Origin: Imbricaverruca yamaguchii
Lineage: Eukaryota > Arthropoda > Thecostraca > Neoverrucidae
Direction: 5' to 3'
Assembly: GCA_034440575.1 (NCBI GenBank)
Contig: JAOTOL010001660.1
Location: 5,446,501 to 5,510,500, forward strand
Length of the DNA: 64,000 nucleotides
Shown here in pieces: positions 22,188-34,675 of the stretch. Both the position numbers and the translations under genes were made by a program. The notes under the pieces are model-generated. The model worked only from the letters and a program-made list of their open reading frames with translations, was not told the origin of the DNA and did no database searches. Each line of letters opens with the position of its first letter. Within the stretch, counting starts at the first letter, position 1.

Positions 22188-23429
22188 CCATAAACTCTAC
22201 TGTTTAGATGATGCATGTACTCCATACGGCAGGTGGAATGCTTTGCTGAAGCCTGGATGGATATTCCTCATTATTTTGACATGTGTGGTAAATAACAAGA
22301 TCGGCGAATTGCTCTCTATACCTTCTTCACTGGTGCTAATGTGCATCGAATAAGCATTCATTTCCCGCCCACATTCATATCAATCGCACTCGAGCTGTTT
22401 CAATTCCACACTAAGTTCATGAAATTAGCTCAATATATGAAGGACCGAAAAACTTGTCCAGATGTGACCCGTATGCAAGTTTTCCTTGGCATCGCGACCA
22501 GAAAGTCCTGTCACCAGGTCAGTCGTTTCAGCATAGAGGAATGGAGTAGGTCAAGCCGGCTCGGGAGTCTCGAACAGACTTTCTCGTGCGCACAACGCTT
22601 CAGCAATTCATCAACTTCACGATCCATCTTTCTGCGCTGACAGTAAACTTTGGCTCCGACGACCAGACGTTAATTAACGCCACCTCATGACCGATCGCAG
22701 CGTGCTTCGAGGGTGCAGCTGTCCGCAAACCCTCTCCGTGATCTAGAAAACTGATGACACTGCAGCAACGATATTCATAAGGCATGTGACGTTTTAGGGC
22801 GCTTTCGTATGCGTGGATTTGGGTTTTTAGGTAGTGACCTATAATGTTAAACATGGCCGAACTATGCAAATTTGATATCTTCCATGCGGCCCATCCATTT
22901 TTTTTGTGGTGTGAAATATTTTGTGAATTGCGCTGGTTTCTAAATTATTTTATAGACAAAGAATTCCTGCACATTTGGCACCTACGGTCACAAATGCATT
23001 ATGCTTTCTGCCCGTCTGCTAAGTTCCACCTAAGTTGCCGTACCAGATTTGCCTATGGTAAGGTGTAGTGTCATGCCACTGCTTTATGGGGTCTGGAATG
23101 AATTTTGGCGCTGAACGCAAATAATGCATCAACGAACTTTCTAGGATTCAACTTCTAAAATAAAAAGACACACCAAAACTCTTCCATGTCATTTCAGATA
23201 ATTGTCCTTCGACACCTTGGAAGGCTGATGACAACGATTGCATTTAGCCCATCGCCTAAAGGCATTGTTTGTCGTTATTTTGGCCTGAATCATTTTTAAA
23301 ACATTATCTTTTTGACCACTAGTTCCCATTCAATGAAAATATCATACATCGATCACTTAGCCCCTGAATGAGGGCTGGTACTATCGTACACCTTTGGGCC
23401 ATATCCTCAAGGCGTATTCTTACATTAAA
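22188..23429. other. Unannotated stretch
   Basis: Mixed AT-rich DNA. No domain, RNA gene or tandem repeat recognised. Confidence 0.5.
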
Positions 23430-23560
23430 TTAAAGCTATGCACACGTCCGGGGAATATTGTCATATGTCATACCATTTCAGTGTTTTCCTTGGTTCCGGC
23501 AATTCGGTTGGAGACTTTGAGCAAAGTGTAAATTAAAAGTGTTGACCGTGACCTGACCTT
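23430..23560. repeat. Fragment resembling the AGGTCA block
   Basis: 'gcacacgtccgggg' at ~23,440 resembles the end sequence at 8,944-8,963, and 'gaccgtgacctgacctta' at ~23,545 matches the motif style of that block. It is probably a diverged partial copy. Confidence 0.3.
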
Positions 23561-24139
23561 ATGGCTTAATATTCGAACATATGTTTCCACCTTAGTGTAT
23601 TCAGTGGTAAATGCCGCCGCATGTGAACACTAGGTGCAACTTCCAAACTGCACTGCTGGCAGTACCTCGAATATCATCGTAACAGCAGCACTTTTTTCGA
23701 ACCAATGATGTGCCTGACGACATCTACGTCAAGGATCGTCGACCACCAAATGATCCGCTCTGCAATTATCGACAGCCGTACAAGTGATTTTCAAGGTAAT
23801 GTACAGTCTTGGTCTTCTTCAAAAACCTTCAACTGGAAAAGTGTGTCAGGAGGGACATGGATGACCCACGTCTCTCCAATGCCCTTATCCTTGAATCATG
23901 CCGTCTGGTAGTTTATCAATTTTCATGGCTGAAGTGATGTACGCTGCAGCCACACCCGGGGGTAGCGGAGAGGAAGGTCTGTATCTGACAGGACGGCGTC
24001 AAACCGGAGCACCTCCCAGTGTGGCGAGGCTCCCTCAGATAACCGTGGCGCACGCCAGCTGGCTGGTTTGACTGACAGCGCCGACTTGTGTCGACAGAAG
24101 AGGTGGCGGACGGCCGTAGACTCGCCAGCCGACACTCGG
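23561..24139. other. Unannotated stretch
   Basis: No gene or repeat recognised. Confidence 0.5.
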
Positions 24140-24570
24140 CTCCTGTCCGACCACTGCCCACTGGCTGGCTCGGCGCAGGGGCCGGCGCTGGGCTCGTGTC
24201 AGCAGGGGTCCGCGCAGGGGTCGGCGCTGGGCTCGTGTCAGCTGGGCTGGGGGGAGGTGGTCGCGCTGCCGCCGCCGCCGCCGGCGCCGTCCGAGCGGAT
24301 TACCTTCGCCAGAGCCTCGCAGCGGCAGAGCTTCGTATGACGGTGCGGCCCGCCGGTCTCCGCGTGAGAGGAACGGTCGCTGCAGTGGGGGGGGGGGGGG
24401 GGGGGGCAGCCGGCCACTGTGTGACCCGTGTCGAGGACGGGTCACGGTCGTGTTGTGGTGCTGACTGCTGGTGCTGAGTGCTGGTGCTAACTGCTGGTGC
24501 TGACTGCTGGTGCTGGCTGCTGGTGCTGACTGCTGGTGCTTACTGCTGGTGCTGGTGCTGGTCAGATGGT
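24140..24570 (+). repeat. GC-rich short repeats, G homopolymer and CTGGTG array
   Basis: A ~46-bp segment with 'ggcgctgggctcgtgtcagc' occurs twice (24,160-24,250). A run of about 22 G residues lies near 24,388-24,408. At 24,460-24,560 'gctggtgctgact' repeats. The open frames here are low-complexity Ala/Gly/Leu-rich and are not called as genes. Confidence 0.7.
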
Positions 24571-25777
24571 GGGTTGCCGGAATGATGTCTTGGACACATG
24601 GTCGTGCAGCCATACGTTCGCTGTGTATGAGAACTGAACGAATAGCGGTGCTGCTTTGTGATCTCTCGTTGGTATGCGTGAACGTGTTTTGGCCGTTACT
24701 TGAGGATATTGCGTAATTCAGGGCAATGTTGGCTCTACCTCCTCCCTTAGTGCTCTGTGGATCTTCGGTTAATCGGTGTGGCAAGTCTCAACCTGTGGCG
24801 GTCAACATCATCATCCTTCTTTTCTCTCCCACCGTGTGCAATTCCGGATGGAAACACCGAACTTCCCCCCCCCCCTGCGAGGCTGCTGTCTGCTGATGCT
24901 GGCATATCATGAAGAGATCCAACTGAGAGCTTCCCTGTCAAATTTCTGCATCGTAGTTGACAATGCCACCGATATTTCGAACCGGTGGATACTACAGGAA
25001 CTGTAGTTCAATATACAACTATAGGATTTTAGCACTTCGTAAACTCATTAAATGAGGGTCAATTAATGTTTTTTTTTTGTCAAAGTAGCTGATTATAAAT
25101 AAATTATTTTGGGCCCGGGGTGAAATATTTGTATGATGAAGTATTGCGCTTATTGGTAGACCGTCTTCATTTAAGCTTCATTATCCGCATCATGAAGCAG
25201 ACACTGATCGTGCTGGTTACAAGAGTGGCGACTTACGTAGGTCACTTGTACCACTTGTAACGCCACATAAATTGATGTCCCTTCCCATTAACAGCATGAA
25301 GGGATGCCCGGCTCGGAGTTCCATGACTTCCCTGTCAATTTCTTCCTCGCTACATATCGTGTATCCACGCGATACCGATGCGGTGGAGGCAAGCACGCCG
25401 CATTGTCCAGCACCCATCTAGACCAGCAGAACAGGGCGCGTGACCGGGCGAACTGTGCTGACACAGTTTTTGGACCGTTGGATGGTGGGTAACCTAGAGC
25501 ACATGTGCCGGGCGATGTCTGCACTTGACTGTAGTCAGTCCCACTTACATGACTCGCGGTAGCTGTCGCCAGCTGAATGCTTAATGCTGAGAAACTTAAC
25601 TTGTGCGGAAAGTCACCAAGACATGCGCGGATATCCGGAGCATGGCGTTGGCCGGATTCAGGACAGTCCTAATGTTGCTTTGGATTGCTTGCATTTAGCG
25701 AAGCTTAGTGAATTCATTTGTGACAATGAGTGGCAGCGTGATTAAAACGGGTCACAAATTGTACCGTTCGGAAACGT
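24571..25777. other. Unannotated stretch
   Basis: No firm feature. A weak minus-strand similarity to a retroelement at 25,217-25,417 is discussed in the findings. Confidence 0.45.
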
Positions 25778-25862
25778 ATCAGGTCAGATGGTTGGTTGGT
25801 TATTTGGGCTTTCCGGCGCATCCCCTGCGTTGGTCATACAGCGCCCATTATCAGGTCAGATG
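25778..25862 (-). mobile_element. Short SINE 3' fragment with perfect 13-bp target duplication
   Basis: ATCAGGTCAGATG occurs at 25,778-25,790 and again at 25,850-25,862, flanking a 59-bp insert. On the minus strand the insert reads 'aatgggcgctgtatgacc', then 'agcccaaataaccaaccaac'. The same sequence lies on the + strand at 59,045-59,107. It is a 5'-truncated retroposed copy, and its ATAACCAACC tail is shared with SINE family A. Confidence 0.85.
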
Positions 25863-25964
25863 CGCACAGACTTTATGCAGATAATATTTTCCTAATTTAG
25901 TTCGTCAATGCTCGTTTGTCGCGATGATTTGATTCAAAAGAACTGCCGCTGACTTGTTCCTGAG

Positions 25965-26480
25965 GGGCTGCTGCTACTGCGCTATATTACTGGGCTGCTA
26001 CTGCGCTAAATTACTGAACTGATGCTGCGCTATGTTGTTGGACTGCTACTGCGCTGGTTGCTGGACTGCTACTGCGCTATATTGCTGAAATGACGAAAAA
26101 TGTAGAAATATTACTGCGCCATATTACTGGACTGCTACTGGGTTATATTGCTGGACTGCTACTGCGCTATATTGCTGGATTGCTACTTCGCTATAATGCT
26201 GAAATGCTGCTGCGCTATATTGCTGGACTGCTACTGCGCTATGCTACTGGACTGCTACTGCGCCAGAGGCTGGACTGCTTCTGCGCTATATTGCTGAAAT
26301 GCTGAAATGCTACTGCACTACATTACTGGACTGCTACTTCGCTACATTGCTGGACTGCTACTGCGCTATAATACTGGACTGCTACTGCTCTATATTGCTG
26401 GACTGCTAAGGCGCTATATTGCAGGACTGCTAATGCACAATTTGCTGTACTGCTACTGCGCTATATTGCTGAACTTTCCA
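25965..26480 (+). repeat. Minisatellite, 24 bp unit
   Basis: About 20 copies of a 24-bp unit 'ctgctactgcgctatattgc' + 'tgga'. The unit is a multiple of three, so a Leu/Arg/Tyr/Ile-rich frame stays open without being a gene. Confidence 0.85.
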
Positions 26481-26829
26481 ATGGCCAGCAGCCCAGGGGC
26501 GGTAGTCGAGCCCGCCATCTGCGTGCCCGGTCGCCTGACGAAGCTCAGTGACTCCCCGCACAGAGCAGCGTGACAGTCGGCCGTAGTCGTGACAGCTCTC
26601 CAGTGACCCTCGGTCCGCGACTTCCCGCTGCCAACTGCCAGCCGCAACTCAGTCGAGCCAGGTGGGGGGCTCATCCCGATCACCGCCAAACAGACACGCA
26701 GCATGAGCGGGAGGGGGTATTTGGTATTTGGTCCATGGTATTTGGCCGGCGATGACACAATTCACGTGTTGGCATGGCAGGAACTCCGGCCCGCTCCGGC
26801 GGTTTTCGAGTCCTGACCCCGCGGTACAC
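26481..26829. other. Unannotated GC-rich stretch
   Basis: Separates the 24-bp and 30-bp arrays. No domain recognised. Confidence 0.5.
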
Positions 26830-27330
26830 GAGCCCGGGCCGCCGGTACCACGCCACCCGAGCCCGTGCCGCCGGTACCACGCCACCCGAGCCCGTGCCGC
26901 CGGCACCACGCCACCCGAGCCAGTGCCGCCGGTACCACGCCACCCGAGCCCGTGCCGCCGGCACCACGCCACCCGAGCCCGTGCCGCCGGCACCACGCCA
27001 CCCGAGCCCGTGCCCCCGGTACCACGCCACCCGAGCCCGTGCCGCCGGTACCACGCCACCCGAGCCCGTGCCGCCGGTACCACGCCACCCGAGCCCGTGC
27101 CGCCGGCACCACGCCACCCGAGCCCGTTCCACCGGTACCACGTCACCCGAGCCCGTACCGCCGGTACCGCGCCACCCGAGCCCGTGCCGTCGGTACCACG
27201 CCACCCGAGCCCGTGCCGCCGGCACCACGCCACCCGAGCCCGTTCCACCGGTACCACGTCACCCGAGCCCGTGCCGCCGGTACCACGCCACCCGAGCCCG
27301 TGCCGTCGGTACCACGCCACCCGAGAGGCG
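26830..27330 (+). repeat. GC-rich minisatellite, 30 bp unit
   Basis: About 16 copies of a 30-bp unit, 'cccgtgccgccggtaccacg' + 'ccacccgagc'. The length is a multiple of three and the unit lacks stops in several frames, so long frames (up to 282 codons on the minus strand, 238 on the plus) run through it on both strands. No gene is inferred. Confidence 0.9.
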
Positions 27331-27482
27331 CGTTGCCAGTACCACACCACCTGAGAGATGCATTGTCCGTGCAACATCGCCTGAGAGGCGCACACCACGA
27401 GTCTGCGCTGTCCGTGCCACATCACCTGAGAGGCGCACACCACGAGTCTGCGCTGTCCGTGCCACATCACCTGGGAGGGTCG
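27331..27482 (+). repeat. Short array, ~45 bp unit
   Basis: Two near-identical ~45-bp copies containing 'cacatcacctgagaggcgca' and 'ccacgagtctgcgctgtccg', with diverged partial copies upstream. Confidence 0.75.
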
Positions 27483-28639
27483 CGTCCTAACCGGCAAGGC
27501 TCGGTTTCCTGTGGCATGCTATCGAGTCCTATGCGGTCGTAATTTAGATTGAATGCTAAATTCTAGTAGAATTGTGGGGAAAGTCTAACAGCAGTTCTGT
27601 TACATTTATGTCTTCGGCCAGGTTAAGCGTGCTTTACGGTATTGATCTCTGCCATACTGATGCGCACCAGATCAACGTGATTGAATATACCAATTGTGAC
27701 CACAAATAAAGCAAACATAAGTTTAGCCTGCCCTAACGTCTTCCAAAATGATGCTCAGAAGATACAGTTGCCATCAAAATCGGCATTATTTCGTGAACGT
27801 AGCCAGACTCTCAAATATATTAAGATAGGAACGGAACAGAATTAGCATGCGTTTATTTTGAGCTAGTTTAGCTGGTATTGGCTTAAATTTGACCACAAAA
27901 AAAGTTATACTTGTCCTGCCTATCACTGGCTAATTTTGCGAGTTATGCTTTGCTGCATTTGCACGTATCATAAAGCACGTATCATAAAGCATACATGCAC
28001 AACTGCATGTACCAACCCATCTGCTAAAAGTGTTCTGCATATTGGGCACACGTCCAAAATGGAATCACTGCATATTCTTGGCAACTGAAACCTGAATGAT
28101 TTTCCTGTGATGACTATCCCGGGACGCATGCATAAAGGGTTAACATATATTTTCAAATACCTCATGACCGATCACCGACTTCCATCGGTACATGGATCGG
28201 TCTAAACATTGCCAATGCTGCTTCTCTGTTGACAGAGGCGCATCATCATTCAAGATTAATCATTAATCCGAGCATATGCTGCTTGGTTAGTTCAGGCCTG
28301 GCATTATTCAACGAGGTTTCAGCTTCGGGCGTTTCAGGCGAAGTGTTAGGCATTGAAGATCATTTTGGCGATATTATTGCCGTGAAGTTTGCGATATCGC
28401 TCGACATCACGCCCACGTTATGGAAAAACGATTTCATTTCCTTCGAAGGTGTTTGTCTGAATGTGTCGGAAATCGTTTCGTGAAAGCAGTTATAAGACGA
28501 ATGTTTGTGTCACACGCTATGTCAGGGAAGATCTATCGTCGAAATGAATTGGTCCTCGATGTGTGCGTCTAGTTCAGCGCTCTATAAATATTATTCTTAG
28601 CTACCATTAAAGCTTACCGATACACTGCTACGATTGTGC
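27483..28639. other. Unannotated AT-rich stretch
   Basis: No gene, RNA or tandem repeat recognised. The 84-codon frame at 28,229-28,483 has no known domain. Confidence 0.5.
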
Positions 28640-28760
28640 TGAGCTACCAGGTTACGCTGTTGAACGCCAGAACTGTCCCGTTACGTTGCTGAACGCCAGA
28701 ACTGCCAGGCTACGTTACTGGACGCCATAACTGTCCGATTACGTCACTGAACGCAAGATA
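28640..28760 (+). repeat. Short minisatellite, ~32 bp unit, four copies
   Basis: Units resemble 'gttacgttgctgaacgccag' + 'aactgtcc'. Four imperfect copies. Confidence 0.7.
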
Positions 28761-29043
28761 CTGATCAAGTGAGGTGCCACATACTTGTCATCTGCCAAGC
28801 TTACACTGTCTCCGTTACAATGCGCGACCTCACCCTGAATGGTTTGTTTCGCTGATCTGGTGGCAGCCACCAATAACAGTGTTCCTACAGCCTGCAATGT
28901 GTTCATGTGACCTCACTTCAGCCATTCACTTAATAAGGGCAACCGTGTGTGCGTATGTGCGCGTGTGTGAAATGGTATTCTGCAGCGTACGTGCGTCATG
29001 AGTCGTGTCTCCATATTCTGCGAGCAATAATCAGCCACCGCAA

Positions 29044-29208
29044 GTCCGAACATGCTTCAGGTCAGCGGTCCTTTGTGGACCCTGCTAGGTCAGAGTTGGT
29101 CCGAGCGTACTTCAGGTGATCGGGCCTTTGTGGGCCCTGCTAGGTCAGAGTTGGTCCGAGCATGCTTTAAGTGGGCGATCCTTTGTGGGCCCCGTTAGGT
29201 CAGAGTTG
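29044..29208 (+). repeat. Tandem triplication, 55 bp unit
   Basis: Three copies start at 29,044, 29,099 and 29,154, each beginning 'gtccga' and ending 'taggtcagagttg'. Confidence 0.9.
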
Positions 29209-30262
29209 GCCGCACGGCCATGATCTCTAATGAAGTGTAAATCTGGGAAGTTTTCCTCGAGTTCCGCTTCTTCCCTACCGAAGCAAAAGTGTGCTGTGTT
29301 GGATGTATGCCGGGTGCTGGTGCCGTTGCATTTTGTGCTCCATTCCGTATACCATCGCAAACTATTTCCAAGAATAAACGTATTTCCGAACGCCGGCTGT
29401 GTTGCTCAGATATGCATGTGACCTCCAAGCCCCAGACGAAACGACGTGCTCGTCGATGGAAAGCCTCCACGTCAGCTGACACTTGTGTTACGGACGAGTA
29501 GGAAGCCGGGGGAGGGACACTACTCTGCTATTGGTCTCCTCCGTCTCGTGTACAGCGGGAGCCACGGACCGTTAGTTAGTCGGCTGCTGTTCCGGGATCC
29601 ACCGTCACGAGATATCGGTTGGCAACGTCCCCGGAAGTGAAATCACATGCCAGAGGAGGGAGTTCCTTCGCCGAGCAGCAAGGAGATATTACGGCGGTGG
29701 AAGGAAGAATGGGTCCTGATGGAGTCGCACCATTAATTCAGTGCGCGCAAATGTTGTGCATCTTCACGGCCAGACTGCCGCTCACGGTGACGGTCTGCCA
29801 GGCGGGGCTGAAGGAGGGGCGCTCCTCACGGCCAGACCTGTGCTCACTCCAGCGGTCTGCCGCCGTGGGCGCAGCGCTCCTTCAGGTGAGGCTGAAGGAA
29901 CGGCGCGGGGCGGTACGGAGCTAGTCCCTGTGGTGACAATTACCCTCGGCTGATAACAAGCCCTGCCGTCGGATTTATCTCGCCGGTGGGAACGTTTGGG
30001 TAGGGGGCGTTTCGCGTCTGCGTCGGTCGTGAAGTGAAGACGTGGCCCCAGGTTCTCCGAGGGCCTCCCGACTGTCTCGGTCGGTGGTTGGTAACTGAGC
30101 GCACTACGGAGCAATGTGACATGTCTGACCTTCATCCAGTGTCGAGTGGTCCAGCTGCTATGCAGAGGCGCGTAGCCCGTGGACAGGATCCCTGTATCCC
30201 AGCCAAAAGGTTGGCAAATTGAAAAACCGAGAAGGCAGCGACAGATCATCGGCAATCCCATC
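29209..30262. other. Unannotated stretch
   Basis: A ~60-bp sequence containing 'cacggccagac' and 'ctgaagga' is imperfectly duplicated at 29,768-29,910. No gene recognised. Confidence 0.5.
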
Positions 30263-30345
30263 TACCGCTGCTCTTCGCCCCCGACCAAGTGATGTGAGAT
30301 ATTGGAGAAGTTATGTGACTTGTGCGTCGTAAGGACCAATAACCG
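30263..30345 (+). mobile_element. 5'-truncated copy of SINE family A
   Basis: 'gctcttcgcccccgacca' and the following 'gtgatgtgagatattgg' match the body of the copy at 18,617-18,781, ending in 'ccaataacc'. The tRNA-like head is missing and copies differ at many positions, so this is an older fragment. Confidence 0.65.
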
Positions 30346-32079
30346 GCCAAGCAGCCAGCTGCTAGCGGATAGGCTGGGCCTCGTTTATCTTTTTCTGATA
30401 TAAGGGATGCTTTTGGTTCGTGCTTTCATACTTTTGTGAGCGTCAAACGACAACGTCGTCAGCACACTCAGAACGTTAAAACTATCGCCACTTCCATAAT
30501 TGCAGCGAAGGGAGGTTTTCTGTAGAAATTTGGAATGTGTGGCTGAGCATTTCGCTTCATGTAGTCTCTTCGGACCAGCCGAGGAATATTCTTAATATCT
30601 TCAAAATACAAACGACTATTCCCTGTCAAATAAATGTGTGTGGAGTTCGTAAGGGTACACCACTGATATCACGTGAAAAAACGCACAAAAAATGCGTGGA
30701 ATGTCTCAGGATTACCTACGCAGGCTACCATTGTAACTCCCCACTCCATTTGACGTTCGCCTCGCAGATCCGATTTGCATTTGGCTAATATTCACCATTG
30801 CTCTTATGCCGGCAAGCCCCCGGCGGAACTGCAAGAGCGTGTCTCGAGCGTTTAGCACTTCCATTGTTCAGCTTGGCTTTTCTCCAGGTTTCTGCTGCAG
30901 TTTGTGTGACGCAATACACGAAGTCGACCAGTTCCGGCGGTAGTTCACCCCCGCTCTTTTCTAACCGTTTGCTGCTGATGCGCGCCGCTAGAGTATGACA
31001 AAACAAATGGTTCGGCCAAGCGAGCGAAGCGACACAGCGTTGTATTGCACCTGCTTTGAAGAAGAAAAATCACCACTCAAAAACAATTATCCACGTAAAT
31101 TGTGGCAGGTACCACGCTGTGTTCTCACAAGTGCACATCAATTCGTCCTGAGAATTGAGATGCATTCAAGGGCTATGCGGTCTCGTGTCTCGGGTAGCAT
31201 AACTTTCGCACCGATTAGCGAGAGTGGAGTAGTGCTCGAATTCCGAACATGCAGTTCGAAGTTGGATGCCAGCTACAAGGTTACCATGGACTCGTCTCTG
31301 GTTTTCAGCTGACAAGTGGCGATCGAATCACTGTCGGGCTCTCCCATCTTGTGACGGAATAACTACCTCTGATTAAGAACTATCTCTGATTTAGTCGACA
31401 GGTGTTGGTCAAATTTCCTCCTGCTGCTGACAAATTGTCACACAAGAGCTACCTCTGATTAAAGAGAGGGCTTCCAAACATTCCAGAGTTGCTTCTTTCC
31501 TCGGGACGCCTTTAGGGTCCCACAGACTCATTCCATGTTGACGTCAGCTGTCTCTCTACCTACCCTCTCCACCACGGTTGGTAGTGACTGCACACCATGA
31601 CCCAGCTAGGCTTCGTTTTCAGGGGAAGTGGCGCCGATGGATGCCCCCTCTCCCTTGGTTTCCCCTTTTATTTATGTAATGGTGCCTCACTACTGAAGTG
31701 ACCAAGTTATTTCCGGAGCATGTTTTTAGTGGGTTTTCACTCCTTCCGTTCTGTTTATGTTGTTTGATGTTTTTATTTACGCCTTTATTTTGTCTGCAAT
31801 GACGCCATCGAAGGTGTCCCTGCAATTGCTTGGAACTTACGACCGGTAGAGTGTCCCTACAACTTCTGGGATACCTCCTCTGCAGACTGCGTCGGCGCCA
31901 CTACAACGGCCGAGTGCCACTCAGAATCGCAATTCGGAGCACCTTCAGCACAGCGGAAAAGGTTTCTGACATTTCGGAGAGCAGTGCCCTCGAAGCACCC
32001 TGGCTGCACCCACTGACCGCCATGCAGACATGCATGCGAGCCGCTAAGTAACATTCTGCATGGTTCATGGGTAGCGAAC
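30346..32079. other. Unannotated stretch
   Basis: No gene, RNA or tandem repeat recognised. A short local repeat of 'aactacctctgatt' lies at 31,360-31,460. Confidence 0.5.
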
Positions 32080-32490
32080 GACCTGAGTACGACAAACCGT
32101 CCTGGTAACGCAGCTGAGTACGACGAACCGTCCTGGTAACGCAGCCGGCTCTTTACCGTCCTGGTAACGCACCTGAGTACGACGAACCGTCCTGGTAACG
32201 CAGCTGAGTACGACGAACCGTCCTGGTAACGCAGCCGGCTCTCTACCGTCCTGGTAACGCACCTGAGTACGACGAATCGTCCTGGTAACGCAGCCGGCTC
32301 TCTACCGTCCTGGTAACGCACCTCAGTACGACGAACCGTCCTGGTAACGCAGCTGAGTACGACGAACCGTCCTGGTAACGCAGCCGGCTCTCTACCGTCC
32401 TGGTAACGTACCTGAGTACGACGAACCGTCCTGGTAACGCAGCTGAGTACGACGAACCTTCCTGGTAACGCGGCCGGCTCTCTACCGCCG
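32080..32490 (+). repeat. Composite minisatellite (CCGTCCTGGTAACGCA core)
   Basis: The core 'ccgtcctggtaacgca' is preceded either by 'gagtacgacgaa' or by 'ccggctctcta'. The two forms are arranged in a higher-order pattern (two or one of the first, then one of the second). About 14 cores are present. Confidence 0.85.
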
Positions 32491-33066
32491 GAGCGCGAGC
32501 CACTGGCGGCCTGCCTGGTCACGGACTCTCTACCGAGGGACCTGAAGCAGCTGTTGACAGGCCTCGTCACGGGCTCTCTACCGAGGGACCTGAAGCAGCT
32601 GTTGCTCTCACCTACATGCGCTCGTATGGGCTCTCTACCGAGGGACCTGAAGCAGCTGTTGACAGGCCTCGTCATGGGCTCTCTACCGAGGGACCTGAAG
32701 CAGCTGTTGACAGTCCTCGTCATGGGCTCTCTACCGAGGGACCTGAAGCAGCTGTTGGCAGGCCTCGTCATGGGCTCTACCGCAGGGACTGAAGCAGCTG
32801 TTGGCAGGCCTCGTCACGGGCTCTCTACCGCAGGGACTGAAGCAGCTGTTGACAGGCCTCGTCATGGGCTCTCTACCGAGGGACCTGAAGCAGCTGTTGG
32901 CAGGCCTCGTCACGGGCTCTCTACCGAGGGACCTGAAGCAGCTGGCAGCCGGCTATGTCAAGGGTTCTCTTCCGCGGGGACTGAAACAGCTGACGGCAAG
33001 CCCCGTCACGGGCTCCCTACCGCAGGGACTGAAACAGCTGGCGGCAGGCCTCGTCACGGGCTCTCA
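32491..33066 (+). repeat. Minisatellite, 48 bp unit
   Basis: About 12 copies of a 48-bp unit containing 'ctctctaccgagggacctga' and 'agcagctgttgacaggcctc'. The unit is a multiple of three and stop-free, so the plus strand (179 codons) and the minus strand (304 codons through the previous array) both stay open. No domain is recognised. Confidence 0.9.
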
Positions 33067-33339
33067 CTGAGAACCGGGTCACAGGTGGGATAATTTGCAT
33101 AATCCGCCTCGTGTGCGATCGCGTATGCGGATAGACGTGTAGGCGTAGGCGGATAGGCGGGCAGACGGCGGCTTATCTGCCAGGCTACCGATGATGCAAA
33201 TCACCCACCACAGGAAGCAACGTGGTTCGATCCAAGTGTTTCAGAGCCTTTTTCGCATGTACATCTCGGCAATGCAGATTTATGAAACCGGTATTGTGGT
33301 CATGTCGTGATCCATCTGCACTGGTAAGACATGGTGCTT

Positions 33340-33353
33340 TGGTGTGTGTGTTT

Positions 33354-33398
<45 letters not shown>
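33340..33398. repeat. GT dinucleotide microsatellite
   Basis: About 59 bp of TG/GT with a few interruptions. Confidence 0.95.
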
Positions 33399-34543
33399 TG
33401 TGCTCTTACAAAATATTGCAAAGAACTCACACAGCTTGCCGACTGCGATAGTATAGGGTTTGAGCTTCTCTGACTTATTTGGGTAAGCTCCATAATTGCA
33501 TCCGTCATTTCCACCCAATTGCTGATCTAGACACCTAATTGCTGACTACCAATTGCTGATTTAGATATCCACATATACGCTATCGCATATAGCGACGTGA
33601 TGCCAGCTACATGGGAGAGAAATCTTACACTGCGGAATGATTTAGGCCTACGTAAATTATTTGCATATGGAAAGCATTTCTGTACAATATTTCCAACTCT
33701 CCGCTCATGTTCTTAATCCACAGAGCACAGTCTCGTCCTTCGCAGGATCACGGGTCCAGTCCAGGGTACAAACCACTACGAAATGACTGATAACCTAATA
33801 AACTGCACACATGGGCACATGAAGAACTTTCTTAATGGGAGCTGTCTCCTTAGAAACATAATTTTACTGAGACGGCTTTGGCGCTCTTCGCGAGCCAAAA
33901 AGTCTTCGCTTCATATGGTACAAATCTCACAATTTCTTGTTGAAGAAGTATATGTTTTTGTTCAGAAGGGGCGTGACCCCAGATTCCCTCAGGCTGCGTT
34001 CCCGATTGCGAATTTATTGATTGGCTCTCTCCGTAAGTACGAGTACTGAACACCAAGAACCATTTCCATTCACTCTTAATTATTATGCAATATAATGCAC
34101 CAGCAACAAATGCTCACTTTGGAAGTAAAGTTCATACGATGCGTATTTCAGTTTTCTTAAAATCAGGATTGCACTTGCGCCGCTGCTCGCTACGAACCTG
34201 CCACCAGTAAGCGCCTGGTGCGTGGTGAACATTCTGGGGCCAAGCACCACAAACATCCTCACTTTCAGTGAATATCCCGAGTCATAACTCCAATTGGAGT
34301 CAACCTTGCATCATGCGACCGGCGTTTTGCCACGGGTACGTTTGTTTCCACTGACAGGCAGATGACTGATGAAAACTTTATTACAGTATCCCCCTGCGTG
34401 ACATTCTCACCCTGATGGAAGGAGTAGGCTTCAGCACTATCCTTGTCAACGTTAATATCACCACTGCTCAACTTTCTATAATGCAGTTCAGCGTACTGGA
34501 ACCGAAAAGCATGCCTTCGTCAACTGTACTGCGATTTATGAGC
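33399..34543. other. Unannotated stretch
   Basis: No gene or repeat recognised. Confidence 0.5.
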
Positions 34544-34675
34544 ACCGCATATAGCCATCGTTAGTACTGCATATATCCATCGCTAATACCGTATATCACC
34601 ATCGCTAACACTGCTTATAACACCCGCTTACACCGCATCTAACCATCGCCAACTCTGCATATGACACTCGCTAGC
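34544..34675 (+). repeat. Minisatellite, six 22-bp units
   Basis: Six imperfect 22-bp units such as 'accgcatatagccatcgtta', with a seventh start at 34,676. Confidence 0.8.

Noticed and set aside
26649..27542. Gly/Trp/Arg-rich minus frame (282 codons) and Pro/His/Arg-rich plus frames
   Set aside because: The 30-bp GC-rich minisatellite opens several frames on both strands; no recognised domain.
28229..28483. Possible small host protein, 84 codons
   Set aside because: No domain, no splice-linked neighbours that I can recognise, and a length expected by chance.
31857..32771. 304-codon minus-strand frame
   Set aside because: Spans two tandem arrays; its repeats follow the DNA units and no domain is recognisable.
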